From NCBI GenBank assembly GCA_017445015.1, contig JAFSVL010000054.1:1-61552 (forward strand): a stretch of DNA of 61,552 bases, given 5' to 3'. Numbering within the stretch: position 1 is the first letter of the stretch; each line of letters begins with the position of its first letter. The notes below the pieces were generated by a model, which had not been told where the DNA came from, made no database searches, and was given only the letters and a program-made list of their open reading frames with translations. The stretch comes from Bacteroidales bacterium. Lineage in GTDB: Bacteria; Bacteroidota; Bacteroidia; Bacteroidales; UBA932. Position numbers and translations under genes: made by a program. Below are positions 53,126-61,552 of the stretch, piece by piece.

Positions 53126-53160
53126 TTTGGAAACAAAGACAAAAAAAAGGACTAAATTTG
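53126..53160 (+). promoter_or_regulatory. Candidate promoter of the SLC13 transporter
   Basis: TTTG (53126-53129), a 23-nt spacer and TAAATTTG (53153-53160), 41 nt before ATG 53202. The -7 box is good but the spacer is 2 nt longer than normal. Confidence 0.45.
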
Positions 53161-53201
53161 TCGCTGCATTTTTTGAAACGCTATAATAACTGTTCCGAAT
53201 C

Positions 53202-54653
53202 ATGTCAGGAAAACTGAATCTGAAGTACTGCGTATTGCTGCCCCTGGTCCTCATCGTTACCATCGTGCTCTGGGCCCTTCCCCTGTCGGCCTACGGAATC
53301 GCAGATCTGACCGTCGTACAGCAGCGCATGATTGCGATTTTCGCCTTCGCCGCGCTCATGTGGATGTTTGAGATTATCCCCAACTGGACGACATCGCTCG
53401 CGGTTATCGTCGTGATGCTGCTGACGGTATCCAATAAGGGACTCGGATTTTTGTGTACGCCCCAGGCGGGCACCCTCGTGGACTACAAGAGCATCATGGC
53501 CTCCTTTGCAGACCCTGTCGTCATGCTGTTCATGGGCGGCTTCGTGCTGGCCATCATCGCCTCGAAATACGGCATGGACGCAGCCATCGCAAAGGTACTG
53601 CTCGGGCTCTTCGGGAAAAAGCCGTCGATGGTGCTGCTGGGATTCCTCATCGTCATCGCCGTTTTCTCCATGTTCATGAGCAATACCGCCACCGCAGCGA
53701 TGATGCTTGCCTTCCTGGCGCCCGTGCTCAAGGCCCTTCCGGAAAATGAAACCGGCAAAGTGGGCCTGGCGCTTTCCATTCCTGTCGCGGCAAACCTCGG
53801 CGGAATCGGAACCCCTATCGGAACACCCCCGAACGCGATTGCGCTCGGTGCGCTGGAAAACGCCGGCTACCAGATCAGTTTCGTGACCTGGATGTCCCGC
53901 ATGGTGCCTTATGTGATTGTGATGATTCTGCTGGCCTGGGTGCTGCTGCAGTTGTTTTTCCCTTTCAAGAGTGACAAAATCGAACTGAAGATCGAAGTCA
54001 AGGAACGCAAGAAAGACTGGCGCAGTTATGTGGCCTGGATCACTTTTTTCCTGACCATCCTCCTTTGGGTTACAGAAACCTGGACAAAGATCAACTCCAA
54101 TGTCGTCGCGCTGATTCCCCTGGCCGTCTATACGGCAACCGGCGTATTCGGAAAGGAAGATATCAAGGAAATCAACTGGAGCGTACTCTGGCTTGTGGCA
54201 GGAGGTTTTGCCCTGGGTACCGGACTGAACAGGACCGGACTTGCCGCGACGCTCATCAATGCCATCCCGTTCAGCAGCATGAACGTAGTGCTGGTCATTG
54301 TTATCGCCGGCCTCATCTGCTACTTCCTGAGCAATTTCATCAGCAACAGCGCAACGGCGGCCCTCCTGGTTCCGATTCTCGTGGTCGTGGGTACGGCGAT
54401 GGCCGATCCCGCCGCAGCCAACAATGCACAGTTCACCGCCCTCGGCGGCATGTTCTCCATGATTCCGTTCATCGCCATGTGCGCCTCGATTGCCATGCTG
54501 CTGCCGATTTCCACACCGCCCAATGCCATTGCCGCCTCTACCGGACTGGTCAAGACCACCGATATGAGCAAGGTCGGCATCATCATCGGCATCGTGGGCT
54601 TCGTCCTGGGTTACTTCCTGCTCACCAGCCTCTGGCCTTTCCCGCAGGCTTGA
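53202..54653 (+). CDS. SLC13/DASS-family Na+/anion symporter
   Basis: 483 aa, 11-12 transmembrane helices. The two Ser-Asn-Thr-type motifs of the DASS family are present ([13 protein letters not shown] and [13 protein letters not shown]), as are the two helical hairpin tips with TP-x-P ([16 protein letters not shown] and [12 protein letters not shown]). It takes up dicarboxylates (succinate, malate, fumarate) or sulfate with Na+ through the inner membrane; the substrate cannot be told from these motifs. The Na+ gradient could come from the NQR complex. Its 3' end overlaps the converging glpK gene by 32 nt. Confidence 0.92.
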   Translation: MSGKLNLKYCVLLPLVLIVTIVLWALPLSAYGIADLTVVQQRMIAIFAFAALMWMFEIIPNWTTSLAVIVVMLLTVSNKGLGFLCTPQAGTLVDYKSIMASFADPVVMLFMGGFVLAIIASKYGMDAAIAKVLLGLFGKKPSMVLLGFLIVIAVFSMFMSNTATAAMMLAFLAPVLKALPENETGKVGLALSIPVAANLGGIGTPIGTPPNAIALGALENAGYQISFVTWMSRMVPYVIVMILLAWVLLQLFFPFKSDKIELKIEVKERKKDWRSYVAWITFFLTILLWVTETWTKINSNVVALIPLAVYTATGVFGKEDIKEINWSVLWLVAGGFALGTGLNRTGLAATLINAIPFSSMNVVLVIVIAGLICYFLSNFISNSATAALLVPILVVVGTAMADPAAANNAQFTALGGMFSMIPFIAMCASIAMLLPISTPPNAIAASTGLVKTTDMSKVGIIIGIVGFVLGYFLLTSLWPFPQA

Positions 54654-56127
54654 TCAGGGTTCTGTTAACCGCATCCCTCCAGCCTGCCTTAACGGGAGTC
54701 ATATCAGTCCCTGAAGGCGTAAAGGCACGTTCCGAACACCACTGCGTGCGGATTTCGTCGATACTGCCCCAAAAGCCTGTGGAGAGTCCCGCGAGATAAG
54801 CCGCGCCGAGGGCGGTGGTCTCGGTTACCGCGGGCCGGATAACGGAAGTACCGAGAATATCCGACTGGAACTGCATCATCAGGTTATTGCGGGAGGCGCC
54901 GCCATCGACCTTGAGTTCCGCCAAATGCACCCCCGCATCCTTTTCCATCGCCTGCACGATATCCATCGTCTGGAAGGCAATCCCCTCAAGCGCCGCCCGG
55001 GCGATATGGGCCGCGCCCGTCCCGCGCGTCAGCCCGCAGATGGTTCCGTGCGCATAAGCATCCCAATAAGGGGCACCGAGCCCCGTCAGGGCCGGCACGA
55101 AATAGACGCCTCCGTTGTCCGGAACGGAAGCGGCAAGCGCCTCCACATCGGCGGAGGAGCGGATGATTCCCAGGCCGTCGCGCAGCCACTGCACCACCGA
55201 TCCCGCGACAAACACAGACCCTTCCAGCGCGTAATCTACCCTGTCGCCGATTTTCCAGGCGACGGTAGTCAGCAGGTTATTCTGAGAAAGGATAGGCCGC
55301 TCGCCGGTATTCATCAGGAGGAAACAGCCGGTGCCGTAGGTGTTTTTGACCGAACCGGGCGTAACACACATCTGCCCGAACAGCGCGGCCTGCTGGTCCC
55401 CTGCAATGCCGGCGATGGGTACGCAGCACGGCAGCAGGGCGGCATCGGTATAGCCGAAAATTTCTGAAGAAGGACGGACCTGAGGCAGCATCGAGGCAGG
55501 AATGCCGAAAAGGTCCAGAAGCTCCGGATCCCACGCGAGCGTATGGATATTGAAAAGCAGCGTGCGGGAAGCGTTCGAAACATCGGTACAATGCACTTTC
55601 CCGCCGGTCAGTTGCCAGATCAGCCAGGAATCGACGGTACCGAAGCGCAGACGCCCGGCATCCGCTTTTTCGCGGGCGCCGGGAACATGGTCCAGGATCC
55701 ACTTGACCTTGGTCCCGGAGAAATAAGCATCGATGATCAGGCCCGTCTTGCTCCGGATGAGGCCGGTAAGCCCCTCCGCGCTCAGGCGGTCACACAAGGC
55801 GGAAGTACGGCGGTCCTGCCAGACGATGGCGTTACAGACAGGACGGCCGGTAAGCGCATCCCAGACAATGGTGGTTTCCCGCTGGTTGGTAATGCCGATG
55901 GCTTCCACCTGCTGGAATCCGATGCCCATTTTCGACACCGCTTCCGCCATCACCGCCGCCTGGGACGACCAGATTTCCATCGGGTCGTGCTCGACGCGGC
56001 CGGGTTCGGGAAAATATTGGGTGAATTCCCGCTGCGCCACGGAACGGACGGCTCCGGCGTGGTCGAAGAGGATGGCGCGGGACGAACTCGTCCCCTGGTC
56101 CAACGCTAAAATGAATTTTTCTTTCAT
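54622..56127 (-). CDS. glpK: Glycerol kinase
   Basis: 501 aa from ATG 56127 ([20 protein letters not shown]). FGGY kinase: N-terminal phosphate loop [34 protein letters not shown], the ATP-side segment [13 protein letters not shown] and the C-terminal [17 protein letters not shown]. It makes sn-glycerol-3-phosphate from glycerol and ATP. No glpF or glpD is adjacent. It overlaps the upstream S9 peptidase gene by 4 nt (ATGA) and the convergent SLC13 gene by 32 nt. Confidence 0.95.
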   Translation of the reverse strand: MKEKFILALDQGTSSSRAILFDHAGAVRSVAQREFTQYFPEPGRVEHDPMEIWSSQAAVMAEAVSKMGIGFQQVEAIGITNQRETTIVWDALTGRPVCNAIVWQDRRTSALCDRLSAEGLTGLIRSKTGLIIDAYFSGTKVKWILDHVPGAREKADAGRLRFGTVDSWLIWQLTGGKVHCTDVSNASRTLLFNIHTLAWDPELLDLFGIPASMLPQVRPSSEIFGYTDAALLPCCVPIAGIAGDQQAALFGQMCVTPGSVKNTYGTGCFLLMNTGERPILSQNNLLTTVAWKIGDRVDYALEGSVFVAGSVVQWLRDGLGIIRSSADVEALAASVPDNGGVYFVPALTGLGAPYWDAYAHGTICGLTRGTGAAHIARAALEGIAFQTMDIVQAMEKDAGVHLAELKVDGGASRNNLMMQFQSDILGTSVIRPAVTETTALGAAYLAGLSTGFWGSIDEIRTQWCSERAFTPSGTDMTPVKAGWRDAVNRTLIKPAGKARGW

Positions 56128-57914
56128 CGCAAATAAGTATTCCAAAATTCAGCGTCTGTTGCGTCCGAATGGACTTTCTGCGCACCGCGGTAGCCGTGGA
56201 GCGCGTCAGGATAAAGCATCAGTTCAAAGGAAATGCCGGCCTTCTGCAGGGCATCGGCGAGCAGCAAGGTATTCTGCAGGTGCACATTGTCATCGCCGGT
56301 GCCGTGGGTCAACCGCAGACGGCCTACCTCACCCGGCTGTAAATCAGCGATATAAGAAAGCACAGAGGCTTCCCTGTAGCCATCGGGGTTAAGTTGCGGC
56401 GTCTGCATGAAGCGCTCGGTGTAATGGCTGTCGTAAAGCGACCAGTCATACACGCCGCCCCCCGCAATACCGCAGCAGAAGGTTTCCGGATAACGCAGCA
56501 CCAGCATCGCCGTACTTGTTCCGCCGAAGGAGAAGCCCTTCACGCCGATTTTCCCGCTGCACCAGGGCTGCGCTTTCAGCCAGGCGGCCCAGGCACGGTA
56601 ATCGCCCAATTCCGGAACGGTCATACGGCAGAACGACCCGTCCATCCCCCGGCGGCCGTTCTCGCCGGAAGAACGGGGATCCGCAACCAGATAGACGATG
56701 CCGTTTTCGTAGCACCAGCGGTCGGACGCATCGCGCGAGCCCCAATAATCCCGCACATAAGGCGTACCCGGACCACCGTAAACCTGCATCACCACAGGAT
56801 AGCGCTGCGCCGCATCGAAGCCCCGGGGATACGAAATCAGCCCATACAGGTCGAAGCCGTCGCTGCGCAAGCAGACCGGCTGCGGCTGCGGCCTGTCATC
56901 CGGCACGCTTCCCGGCCCGGACACCCATTTTACGGCCCTCCCGCCATAAGCATCCGCCTCAAGGGTGCGCCAGGGCTGCGCCGCCGTGGAAAGACGTGCG
57001 GTAAAACGCCTGCCGTCCGCGCTGAACTTCACATCCGACACCCAGAAAGACGGATCCGTCAGTTCGGTAACGCGGCCGCGCCGGTCCAGGCGGTAGAGTG
57101 CCGGATGCAGGGGGGAACTGCGCTTTGCAAGAAACCACAGATCGCCCTTCTTCTCATCCACACGCAGCAGGCGGACCGCCCAGTTGGGACCGTCTGACAG
57201 GCGGACCGGATTGCCGCCGTCCCAGGGCAGGAAGTAAATCTGCTCCCAACCCGTTTCGAAACTGCGCACCATGTAAAAACCGTCCTTGCCGGGCAGGATA
57301 CCGTCTATCCAGTCCACCCATGTGGGATATTCTTCATGATAGACCTTTCGCAGGGAAGCGTCCTGAGCCTCCGCCCGCCAGAGGTCCAGTTCCCCCTGCT
57401 GACGGCCCATCGTACTGATATAGAGGGCACTGCCGTCGGCGTTCCAGAAAGGGATGCCGAAATATTCCGTCTCCGGGAAGGGGCACCAGCGGAGCGTGCG
57501 GCCGTCGGCATCCGCAATCCCCACCCGGACGCGGGGATTGGGCGTACCGGCTTTCGGATATCGGGTCAGGTTCAGCGATCCGTAAGGGCCGAAAGGCGAC
57601 CAGATGGGAAACTCCCCTACCGGCGTGTCGTCAAAGCGGTAAAAACCCAGCCTTCTCGAATCCGGACTCCACCAGAAGGCCTTGTATTTCGAAGAACGCC
57701 CCAGGATTTCCTCATAATATACCCATGAGGCATAACCGTTATATACCAGCGGTCCGCCGTCTGAGGTGAGCCGCCGTTCCGTTCCCGCAGGGATATCGCG
57801 CACCCAGAGATCGCCGCCGCGGGTAAAGGCTTCCATCGTCGAATCCGGCGAAGGGGTAAGGTTCATTTCCGGCGCCGATGCTGCCAGCGCAATCAGGAGT
57901 ATAAGGGTATTCAT
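56124..57914 (-). CDS. S9 family prolyl peptidase, DPP-IV-like, short form
   Basis: 596 aa with a signal peptide ([20 protein letters not shown]). N-terminal beta-propeller (~20-345), then the alpha/beta-hydrolase domain with the triad: Ser in GFSFGGTST, Asp in GTGDDNVH, His in ALHGYRG, plus the family segment [15 protein letters not shown]. It should release X-Pro dipeptides from peptides in the periplasm. DPP-IV proteins of Bacteroidota are typically around 720 residues; here the propeller lacks the first ~100, yet the catalytic domain is whole. Coupled by ATGA overlaps to glpK (downstream) and the RecD-like gene (upstream). Confidence 0.9.
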   Translation of the reverse strand: MNTLILLIALAASAPEMNLTPSPDSTMEAFTRGGDLWVRDIPAGTERRLTSDGGPLVYNGYASWVYYEEILGRSSKYKAFWWSPDSRRLGFYRFDDTPVGEFPIWSPFGPYGSLNLTRYPKAGTPNPRVRVGIADADGRTLRWCPFPETEYFGIPFWNADGSALYISTMGRQQGELDLWRAEAQDASLRKVYHEEYPTWVDWIDGILPGKDGFYMVRSFETGWEQIYFLPWDGGNPVRLSDGPNWAVRLLRVDEKKGDLWFLAKRSSPLHPALYRLDRRGRVTELTDPSFWVSDVKFSADGRRFTARLSTAAQPWRTLEADAYGGRAVKWVSGPGSVPDDRPQPQPVCLRSDGFDLYGLISYPRGFDAAQRYPVVMQVYGGPGTPYVRDYWGSRDASDRWCYENGIVYLVADPRSSGENGRRGMDGSFCRMTVPELGDYRAWAAWLKAQPWCSGKIGVKGFSFGGTSTAMLVLRYPETFCCGIAGGGVYDWSLYDSHYTERFMQTPQLNPDGYREASVLSYIADLQPGEVGRLRLTHGTGDDNVHLQNTLLLADALQKAGISFELMLYPDALHGYRGAQKVHSDATDAEFWNTYLR

Positions 57915-59326
57915 ACGAAAAACCGGTCAGGGAAATTCACAAGATAAACTTTTTTTACCGCCCGCGTCAGCGCCGTATAGAGCCATTTCAGGTCCTCCAT
58001 GCTCTGTTCGTCCTGCCAGAAAGGGCAATCGATGAAAACGCAGTCCCATTGTCCGCCCTGGCTTTTATGGCAGGTGACCGCCTCCGCATATTTAAGTTGC
58101 AGGGCATTGTAGAAGGGGTCTTCGCGCACGGCCATCCAGCGCTTTTGCTTGCCGCGGATATGTTCGTAATCGGCATTCACGGCCAGATAGAGCGCATTTT
58201 GCTGTTCGTAGGAGAGCGACGGCGATTCGCTTTCAAGGGTATCCAGCAGCACGATCGCCTTGACGGAGGCATCGTCATAATCAGGGAAAATCAGCTGGGC
58301 CTCCGCAAACTCGAATCCATAGCGGGAATGATGGTGCGAAATGCGGTCCAGCCGCGCGATATCTCCATTGGCGATATAATCCATCCCTTTCACATTTTCC
58401 AGGAACTGGTAGCAGTTCTTCACAATCATCAGGCGCTCGCCGCGTACGAGGCGTTCCTCCTTGAACTGCACCATCGAGCGGATTCCCGCATTGTAACGGA
58501 TGGCCCGCTTGTTCGAGCGGCACAGCACGATGGTGCCTTCCTCGCCATAGCGGCCGTAAGCGTCGGTAAGGGACTCGATCAGCGTTCCCCCGTCGATGCG
58601 TTCGATATCGCCGAAACCTCCGAGGGACAGCCGGATTTCGCAGGGACCGCCCGCGACGATACTCTCCCGAAGTGCGGTCGCATTCATCAGTATGCCCGAG
58701 TCGTGCGCCTGGCGGACGACGGACACGAGTTCCGTGCGCCGCACCCCGCCGAAAAATGCCATATAACCCTCGTCCAGGGCCGGGCTGGCATCCAGTCCCA
58801 CGGGCGGCAACTGTGCGGCATCCCCCACCAGGATCAGCCGGCAGCCGCTGCCGTTGCGCACAAAAGAGACAAGGTCTTCAAGCAGGTTTCCGGACCCGAA
58901 CTGCATCGCCTTCTGTCCTTCGTCCAGGCCGATCAGCGATACTTCATCGACAATAAAAAGGGTATCGCGAGCCTCGTTGGGAGCCAGGCTGAAACGGCCG
59001 AATCCGTCGTCCCCCACCCCTTTTTGCCGATAAATATGCTTGTGGATGGTCCAGGCGGGGCAGCCGGCGATTCCGGAAAACACCTTCGCGGCACGCCCGG
59101 TGGGGGCCAGCAGGACGCAGGGGGTCTGCATCTCGCGCAAGGCGCCGATGACCGCACCCATCGCCGTCGTCTTGCCCGTTCCGGCATAGCCGTTGACGAC
59201 GAGGATATCCGCATCATCGCAGGTAAGGAAATCCGCCGTCTCCCGCAGCAGGTTCTCCTGACAGGAAGTCGGGTCGAAGCCCAGCCGGGCACGGAATTTT
59301 CCGAACAGAAAATCGGCACGGGTCAT
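57911..59326 (-). CDS. RecD-like SF1B DNA helicase
   Basis: 471 aa, soluble. SF1 helicase motifs: VNGYAGTGKTTA (Walker A), LAPTGRAAKVF (Ia), TLFIVDEVSLIG (II, DE-x-S), LILVGDAAQLPPVG (III), TYHKSQGGQWD-like AVTCHKSQGGQWDCVFID (V) and LYTALTRA (VI). It resembles the helicase core of RecD2 without the N-terminal HhH part. Likely 5'-3' DNA unwinding in repair. Overlaps the S9 peptidase gene by 4 nt and shares one base with the trkH stop. Confidence 0.9.
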   Translation of the reverse strand: MTRADFLFGKFRARLGFDPTSCQENLLRETADFLTCDDADILVVNGYAGTGKTTAMGAVIGALREMQTPCVLLAPTGRAAKVFSGIAGCPAWTIHKHIYRQKGVGDDGFGRFSLAPNEARDTLFIVDEVSLIGLDEGQKAMQFGSGNLLEDLVSFVRNGSGCRLILVGDAAQLPPVGLDASPALDEGYMAFFGGVRRTELVSVVRQAHDSGILMNATALRESIVAGGPCEIRLSLGGFGDIERIDGGTLIESLTDAYGRYGEEGTIVLCRSNKRAIRYNAGIRSMVQFKEERLVRGERLMIVKNCYQFLENVKGMDYIANGDIARLDRISHHHSRYGFEFAEAQLIFPDYDDASVKAIVLLDTLESESPSLSYEQQNALYLAVNADYEHIRGKQKRWMAVREDPFYNALQLKYAEAVTCHKSQGGQWDCVFIDCPFWQDEQSMEDLKWLYTALTRAVKKVYLVNFPDRFFV

Positions 59327-60786
59327 CAGGCGGTGCGCTTCCTGCCGTCAAAAATCATGGCCAGCACTGCAATGACGGGATAAATTTCGATACGGCCAAG
59401 GAACATATCCATCGTAAAGAGGAACTTCGCCGCCGAGGGAAGGGCATTGAAACTATAAAAACCGCCGAGTTCCTCGATGGCTGGCCCGACATTGCTCAGC
59501 GAAGATACCGATGCCGCGAAGGAACAATGGGGGTTCACGCCGATAGCGCTGCTCAACATGACGGACAGGGCAAGCAATGCGGCATACAACAGGATATACA
59601 GCAGATGCGGATAGACCTCCTCATCGCGGAGCGTCCGCAGCCCCAGCTTCACCTCATTGACCGAAGAAGGATGCAGCACACGCCCGAGTTGGCGGCTCAC
59701 GCTTTTGATTACCAACAGGATACGGTCCGCCTTGATTCCACCTGAAGGAGAGCCTGCGCAGCCACACATCAGGGACAGGCCTATAATGACCGCGTTGGCG
59801 AAACTGGGCCACTTGGAATAATCGACGATGGAAAAGCCCGTCGTAGATGCGATGCTGACAGTCTGGAAACCGGCATAGCGGAACGCACTTCCCCAGTCCT
59901 GGGCCGCACCTTCCAGTTTAAGGGTGAAGCCCATCAGCACTACGCAGACGACCAGCGTCCCCAGATAAAATTTCAGCACGGGATGGTTCAGCGGCCGCAG
60001 GGAACGGGTCACCACCGCCAGGAACAACAGGCCGAAATGCAGCGAGGCCAGCAGCATAAACAGGATGGTCAGGCCCTCGATGAGCGGTGACCCGAACGAA
60101 GCGATGGAAAGGGTGCGGCTGCTGAAACCGCCTGCCGCACAGACGCTGAACGCATGGCACACCGCATCGAAAAAGGGCATTCCGGCCGCCCAGTATGACA
60201 ACAGCGAAATCAGCGCCAGGGCCAGATAGACGGCGGCAAACACATACACGCTCCGATTCGCGCGCACGGCATAGTCGCTCTTGGAGAGGCTGGAGACCTC
60301 CATATTGGTCAGCCGCATCTTCACCGGACTCGTTCCGGGGATGACCAGCAGGAGGAACACCACTACCCCGAGGCCCCCGATAAAGTGCGTCGATGCACGC
60401 CAGAACACCAGGCTGCGCGGCAGCGCCTCCACATTATCCAGGATGGTGGAACCGGTGGTGGTAAAACCGGAAACACTTTCGAACCAGGCGTTGGCCAGGC
60501 TGAAGGGCCCGCCCCAAAGGGCATAGGGCAGCATGCCGAACACAAAGGAAAGGAGCCAGGACAAGGTAATGATCAGGTAACCTTCCTTGAGCGAAATTTC
60601 CCGGGTCTGCCGGACAAAGATAAAAGGAAAAATCCCGGAAAGCGCGGTAATCAGGAAACTGACCAGCAACGGGCCATACGCACTGTCCCTGCCGTCCAGC
60701 AACGATACACAGACAGAAAACAACATGAACAACGCGCTCACCAGGAGCGCATACCCCACATATTTGCTGACGGTTTTGAGGTTCAT
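59326..60786 (-). CDS. trkH: TrkH-type potassium uptake channel subunit
   Basis: 486 aa, about ten membrane helices. Four P-loop selectivity segments: SVSGFTTTGST, SVCAAGGFSSR, SIASTTGFSIVD and SSLSNVGPAIE. These form the K+ filter of the TrkH/KtrB superfamily. In other bacteria a TrkA ring gates the channel; trkA is not in the window. Overlaps the next gene upstream by 4 nt (ATGA), so trkH is co-translated with the sensor-like membrane protein. Confidence 0.94.
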   Translation of the reverse strand: MNLKTVSKYVGYALLVSALFMLFSVCVSLLDGRDSAYGPLLVSFLITALSGIFPFIFVRQTREISLKEGYLIITLSWLLSFVFGMLPYALWGGPFSLANAWFESVSGFTTTGSTILDNVEALPRSLVFWRASTHFIGGLGVVVFLLLVIPGTSPVKMRLTNMEVSSLSKSDYAVRANRSVYVFAAVYLALALISLLSYWAAGMPFFDAVCHAFSVCAAGGFSSRTLSIASFGSPLIEGLTILFMLLASLHFGLLFLAVVTRSLRPLNHPVLKFYLGTLVVCVVLMGFTLKLEGAAQDWGSAFRYAGFQTVSIASTTGFSIVDYSKWPSFANAVIIGLSLMCGCAGSPSGGIKADRILLVIKSVSRQLGRVLHPSSVNEVKLGLRTLRDEEVYPHLLYILLYAALLALSVMLSSAIGVNPHCSFAASVSSLSNVGPAIEELGGFYSFNALPSAAKFLFTMDMFLGRIEIYPVIAVLAMIFDGRKRTA

Positions 60787-61550
60787 TGCGCTTCAGAGAT
60801 CTTCTTCAGGGCACGGATGCGCTTGCGCAATTCCTGATTCTCATCCGTCAGGGCCCGGATTCCATCATTGAGCTGCCGGAGCTGGTCGTCCCCCTCGAAA
60901 GTATAGGTATATTTCTTGTCGTGAGCCGTGTACGCTTCCATTGATGAGAGCATCTTGTAGAGCGGATGGATATAATAGGAGAGCGCATAGAAGAGCAGCA
61001 GCAGCACGAGGAGGATGCCCACGCCCACCGCGACGACTCCGGGGATGATGCTGCGGTAAAAGCCGCTTTCAAAGGTCTCGGAATGGGCCTGGAGGTCCTT
61101 GTAAATCGCCGCCATAAGGGCTTCGATGCGGTCGTTCAGCAGGTTGAAGCGCGGCTGCAGCCGTTCGAAATACCAGGCCCGCGTATCGATAAAATCCGAA
61201 AGCAGCACATTCTGCAGTTCCATCGAAGTCAGCATGTACGCCGAGTAGGCATAAAGCAGCGAATCCGTCAGCGAGGCAATCTGCTGGGCGCCGAGTGACG
61301 AGCGCAGCGTATCCGAACAGGCCATGAACGCCTCCTCGTTGAACTCCGGGAGGGCCACGGAGTGCTCATCCCCCACCACGGCCAGGATATCGAGGTTATA
61401 GGCATTTGTCAGGGACACCAGTTTTCTCGCCGTATTGATGCTGCTGATATCCTCCGCCACCAGGTCGGAGACATAGGAACTCATTCTGCCATACTCCATC
61501 ACGGAGATGATACAGGCAATCAGAAGGACGGCCGCAATCGACAGGAGGCT
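60783..61550 (-). CDS. Membrane protein with four-helix-bundle-like periplasmic domain (5' end outside)
   Basis: 256 residues visible; the frame is open to the window edge, so the start is missing. The visible part begins in a first membrane helix (SLLSIAAVLLIACIISV), then ~140 residues with long amphipathic helices, like a 4HB or CHASE3-type sensor bundle, then a second helix (VVAVGVGILLVLLLLFYAL) and a ~70-residue cytosolic part ending in a coiled coil (LRQLNDGIRALTDENQELRK). This is the layout of a receptor without any kinase or MCP output domain. The gene is translationally coupled to trkH by an ATGA overlap, so it may sense osmotic or envelope state for the K+ channel. Family not identified. 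Confidence 0.75.
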   Translation of the reverse strand, partial: SLLSIAAVLLIACIISVMEYGRMSSYVSDLVAEDISSINTARKLVSLTNAYNLDILAVVGDEHSVALPEFNEEAFMACSDTLRSSLGAQQIASLTDSLLYAYSAYMLTSMELQNVLLSDFIDTRAWYFERLQPRFNLLNDRIEALMAAIYKDLQAHSETFESGFYRSIIPGVVAVGVGILLVLLLLFYALSYYIHPLYKMLSSMEAYTAHDKKYTYTFEGDDQLRQLNDGIRALTDENQELRKRIRALKKISEAQ

Positions 61551-61552
61551 CA

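Overview
The window looks like a chromosome segment of a gut-type Bacteroidota, most likely order Bacteroidales. The support is a SusC/SusD polysaccharide-utilization locus, an OMP_b-brl_3 type outer-membrane barrel, many lipoprotein signals, a complete Na+-NQR operon, an almost complete lack of Shine-Dalgarno sites, and promoters of the Bacteroidota form TTTG-N19..21-TAnnTTTG. Most of the window is GC-rich with dense, overlapping genes. The first ~9 kb is visibly AT-richer and mosaic. I cannot name the species; a Rikenellaceae or UBA932-like lineage is only a guess.

Region 1 (1-9190) is an accessory island. It starts inside an unknown gene. A two-gene cassette of unknown function follows (155 aa with a WHGYP motif; 343 aa, beta-propeller-like), then a stub of a helicase-associated domain, then a 1014-aa protein joining a calcineurin-like phosphoesterase to a STAND-like region with a degenerate P-loop. 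Next is a graveyard of mobile DNA: an IS4-type transposase tail, a DUF3987-like primase/helicase gene broken by a stop and a frameshift, and an IstB (IS21) fragment, closed by an intrinsic terminator. Then come a DUF5674 gene and its helical partner behind a textbook promoter, a short lipoprotein, and an AbiEi-like winged-helix/nucleotidyltransferase fusion downstream of a perfect 15-bp palindrome.

Region 2 (9206-32190) is core genome: a polyamine ABC transporter operon with a co-transcribed outer-membrane barrel (porin-potABCD), a lipoprotein-type peptide deformylase, a four-gene operon (small membrane protein, M23/LysM endopeptidase, and two coupled proteins of unknown function), exoA, a large outer-membrane barrel protein with a PcrA/UvrD helicase, and nqrABCDEF.

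Region 3 (32226-42813) is a polysaccharide-utilization locus with GH3, GH144, SusC, SusD, a LamG-like surface lipoprotein and a second GH144. The GH3 plus two GH144 enzymes point to beta-1,2-glucan. An intrinsic terminator sits directly in front of the second GH144 gene. A nested inverted-repeat element then precedes a fimbrillin-like lipoprotein gene.

Region 4 (43923-61552) is mainly housekeeping: uvrA-DUF456-pgi, tRNA-Asp, a mosaic of tRNA-derived repeats with a YhcG/DUF1016 remnant, a lipoprotein nitroreductase followed by a broken NAD(P)-binding gene, rmuC, a Tat-type FAD oxidoreductase with an in-frame stop before its last ~86 codons, a SLC13 transporter, glpK, a DPP-IV-like S9 peptidase, a RecD-like helicase, trkH and a membrane sensor-like protein cut by the window edge. 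The last five form one tightly overlapping minus-strand operon.

The best candidates for something undescribed are the phosphoesterase-STAND protein with its neighbours, the palindrome-controlled AbiEi-NTase fusion, the nested inverted-repeat element at 42841-43054, and the attenuator-like terminator in front of the second GH144.
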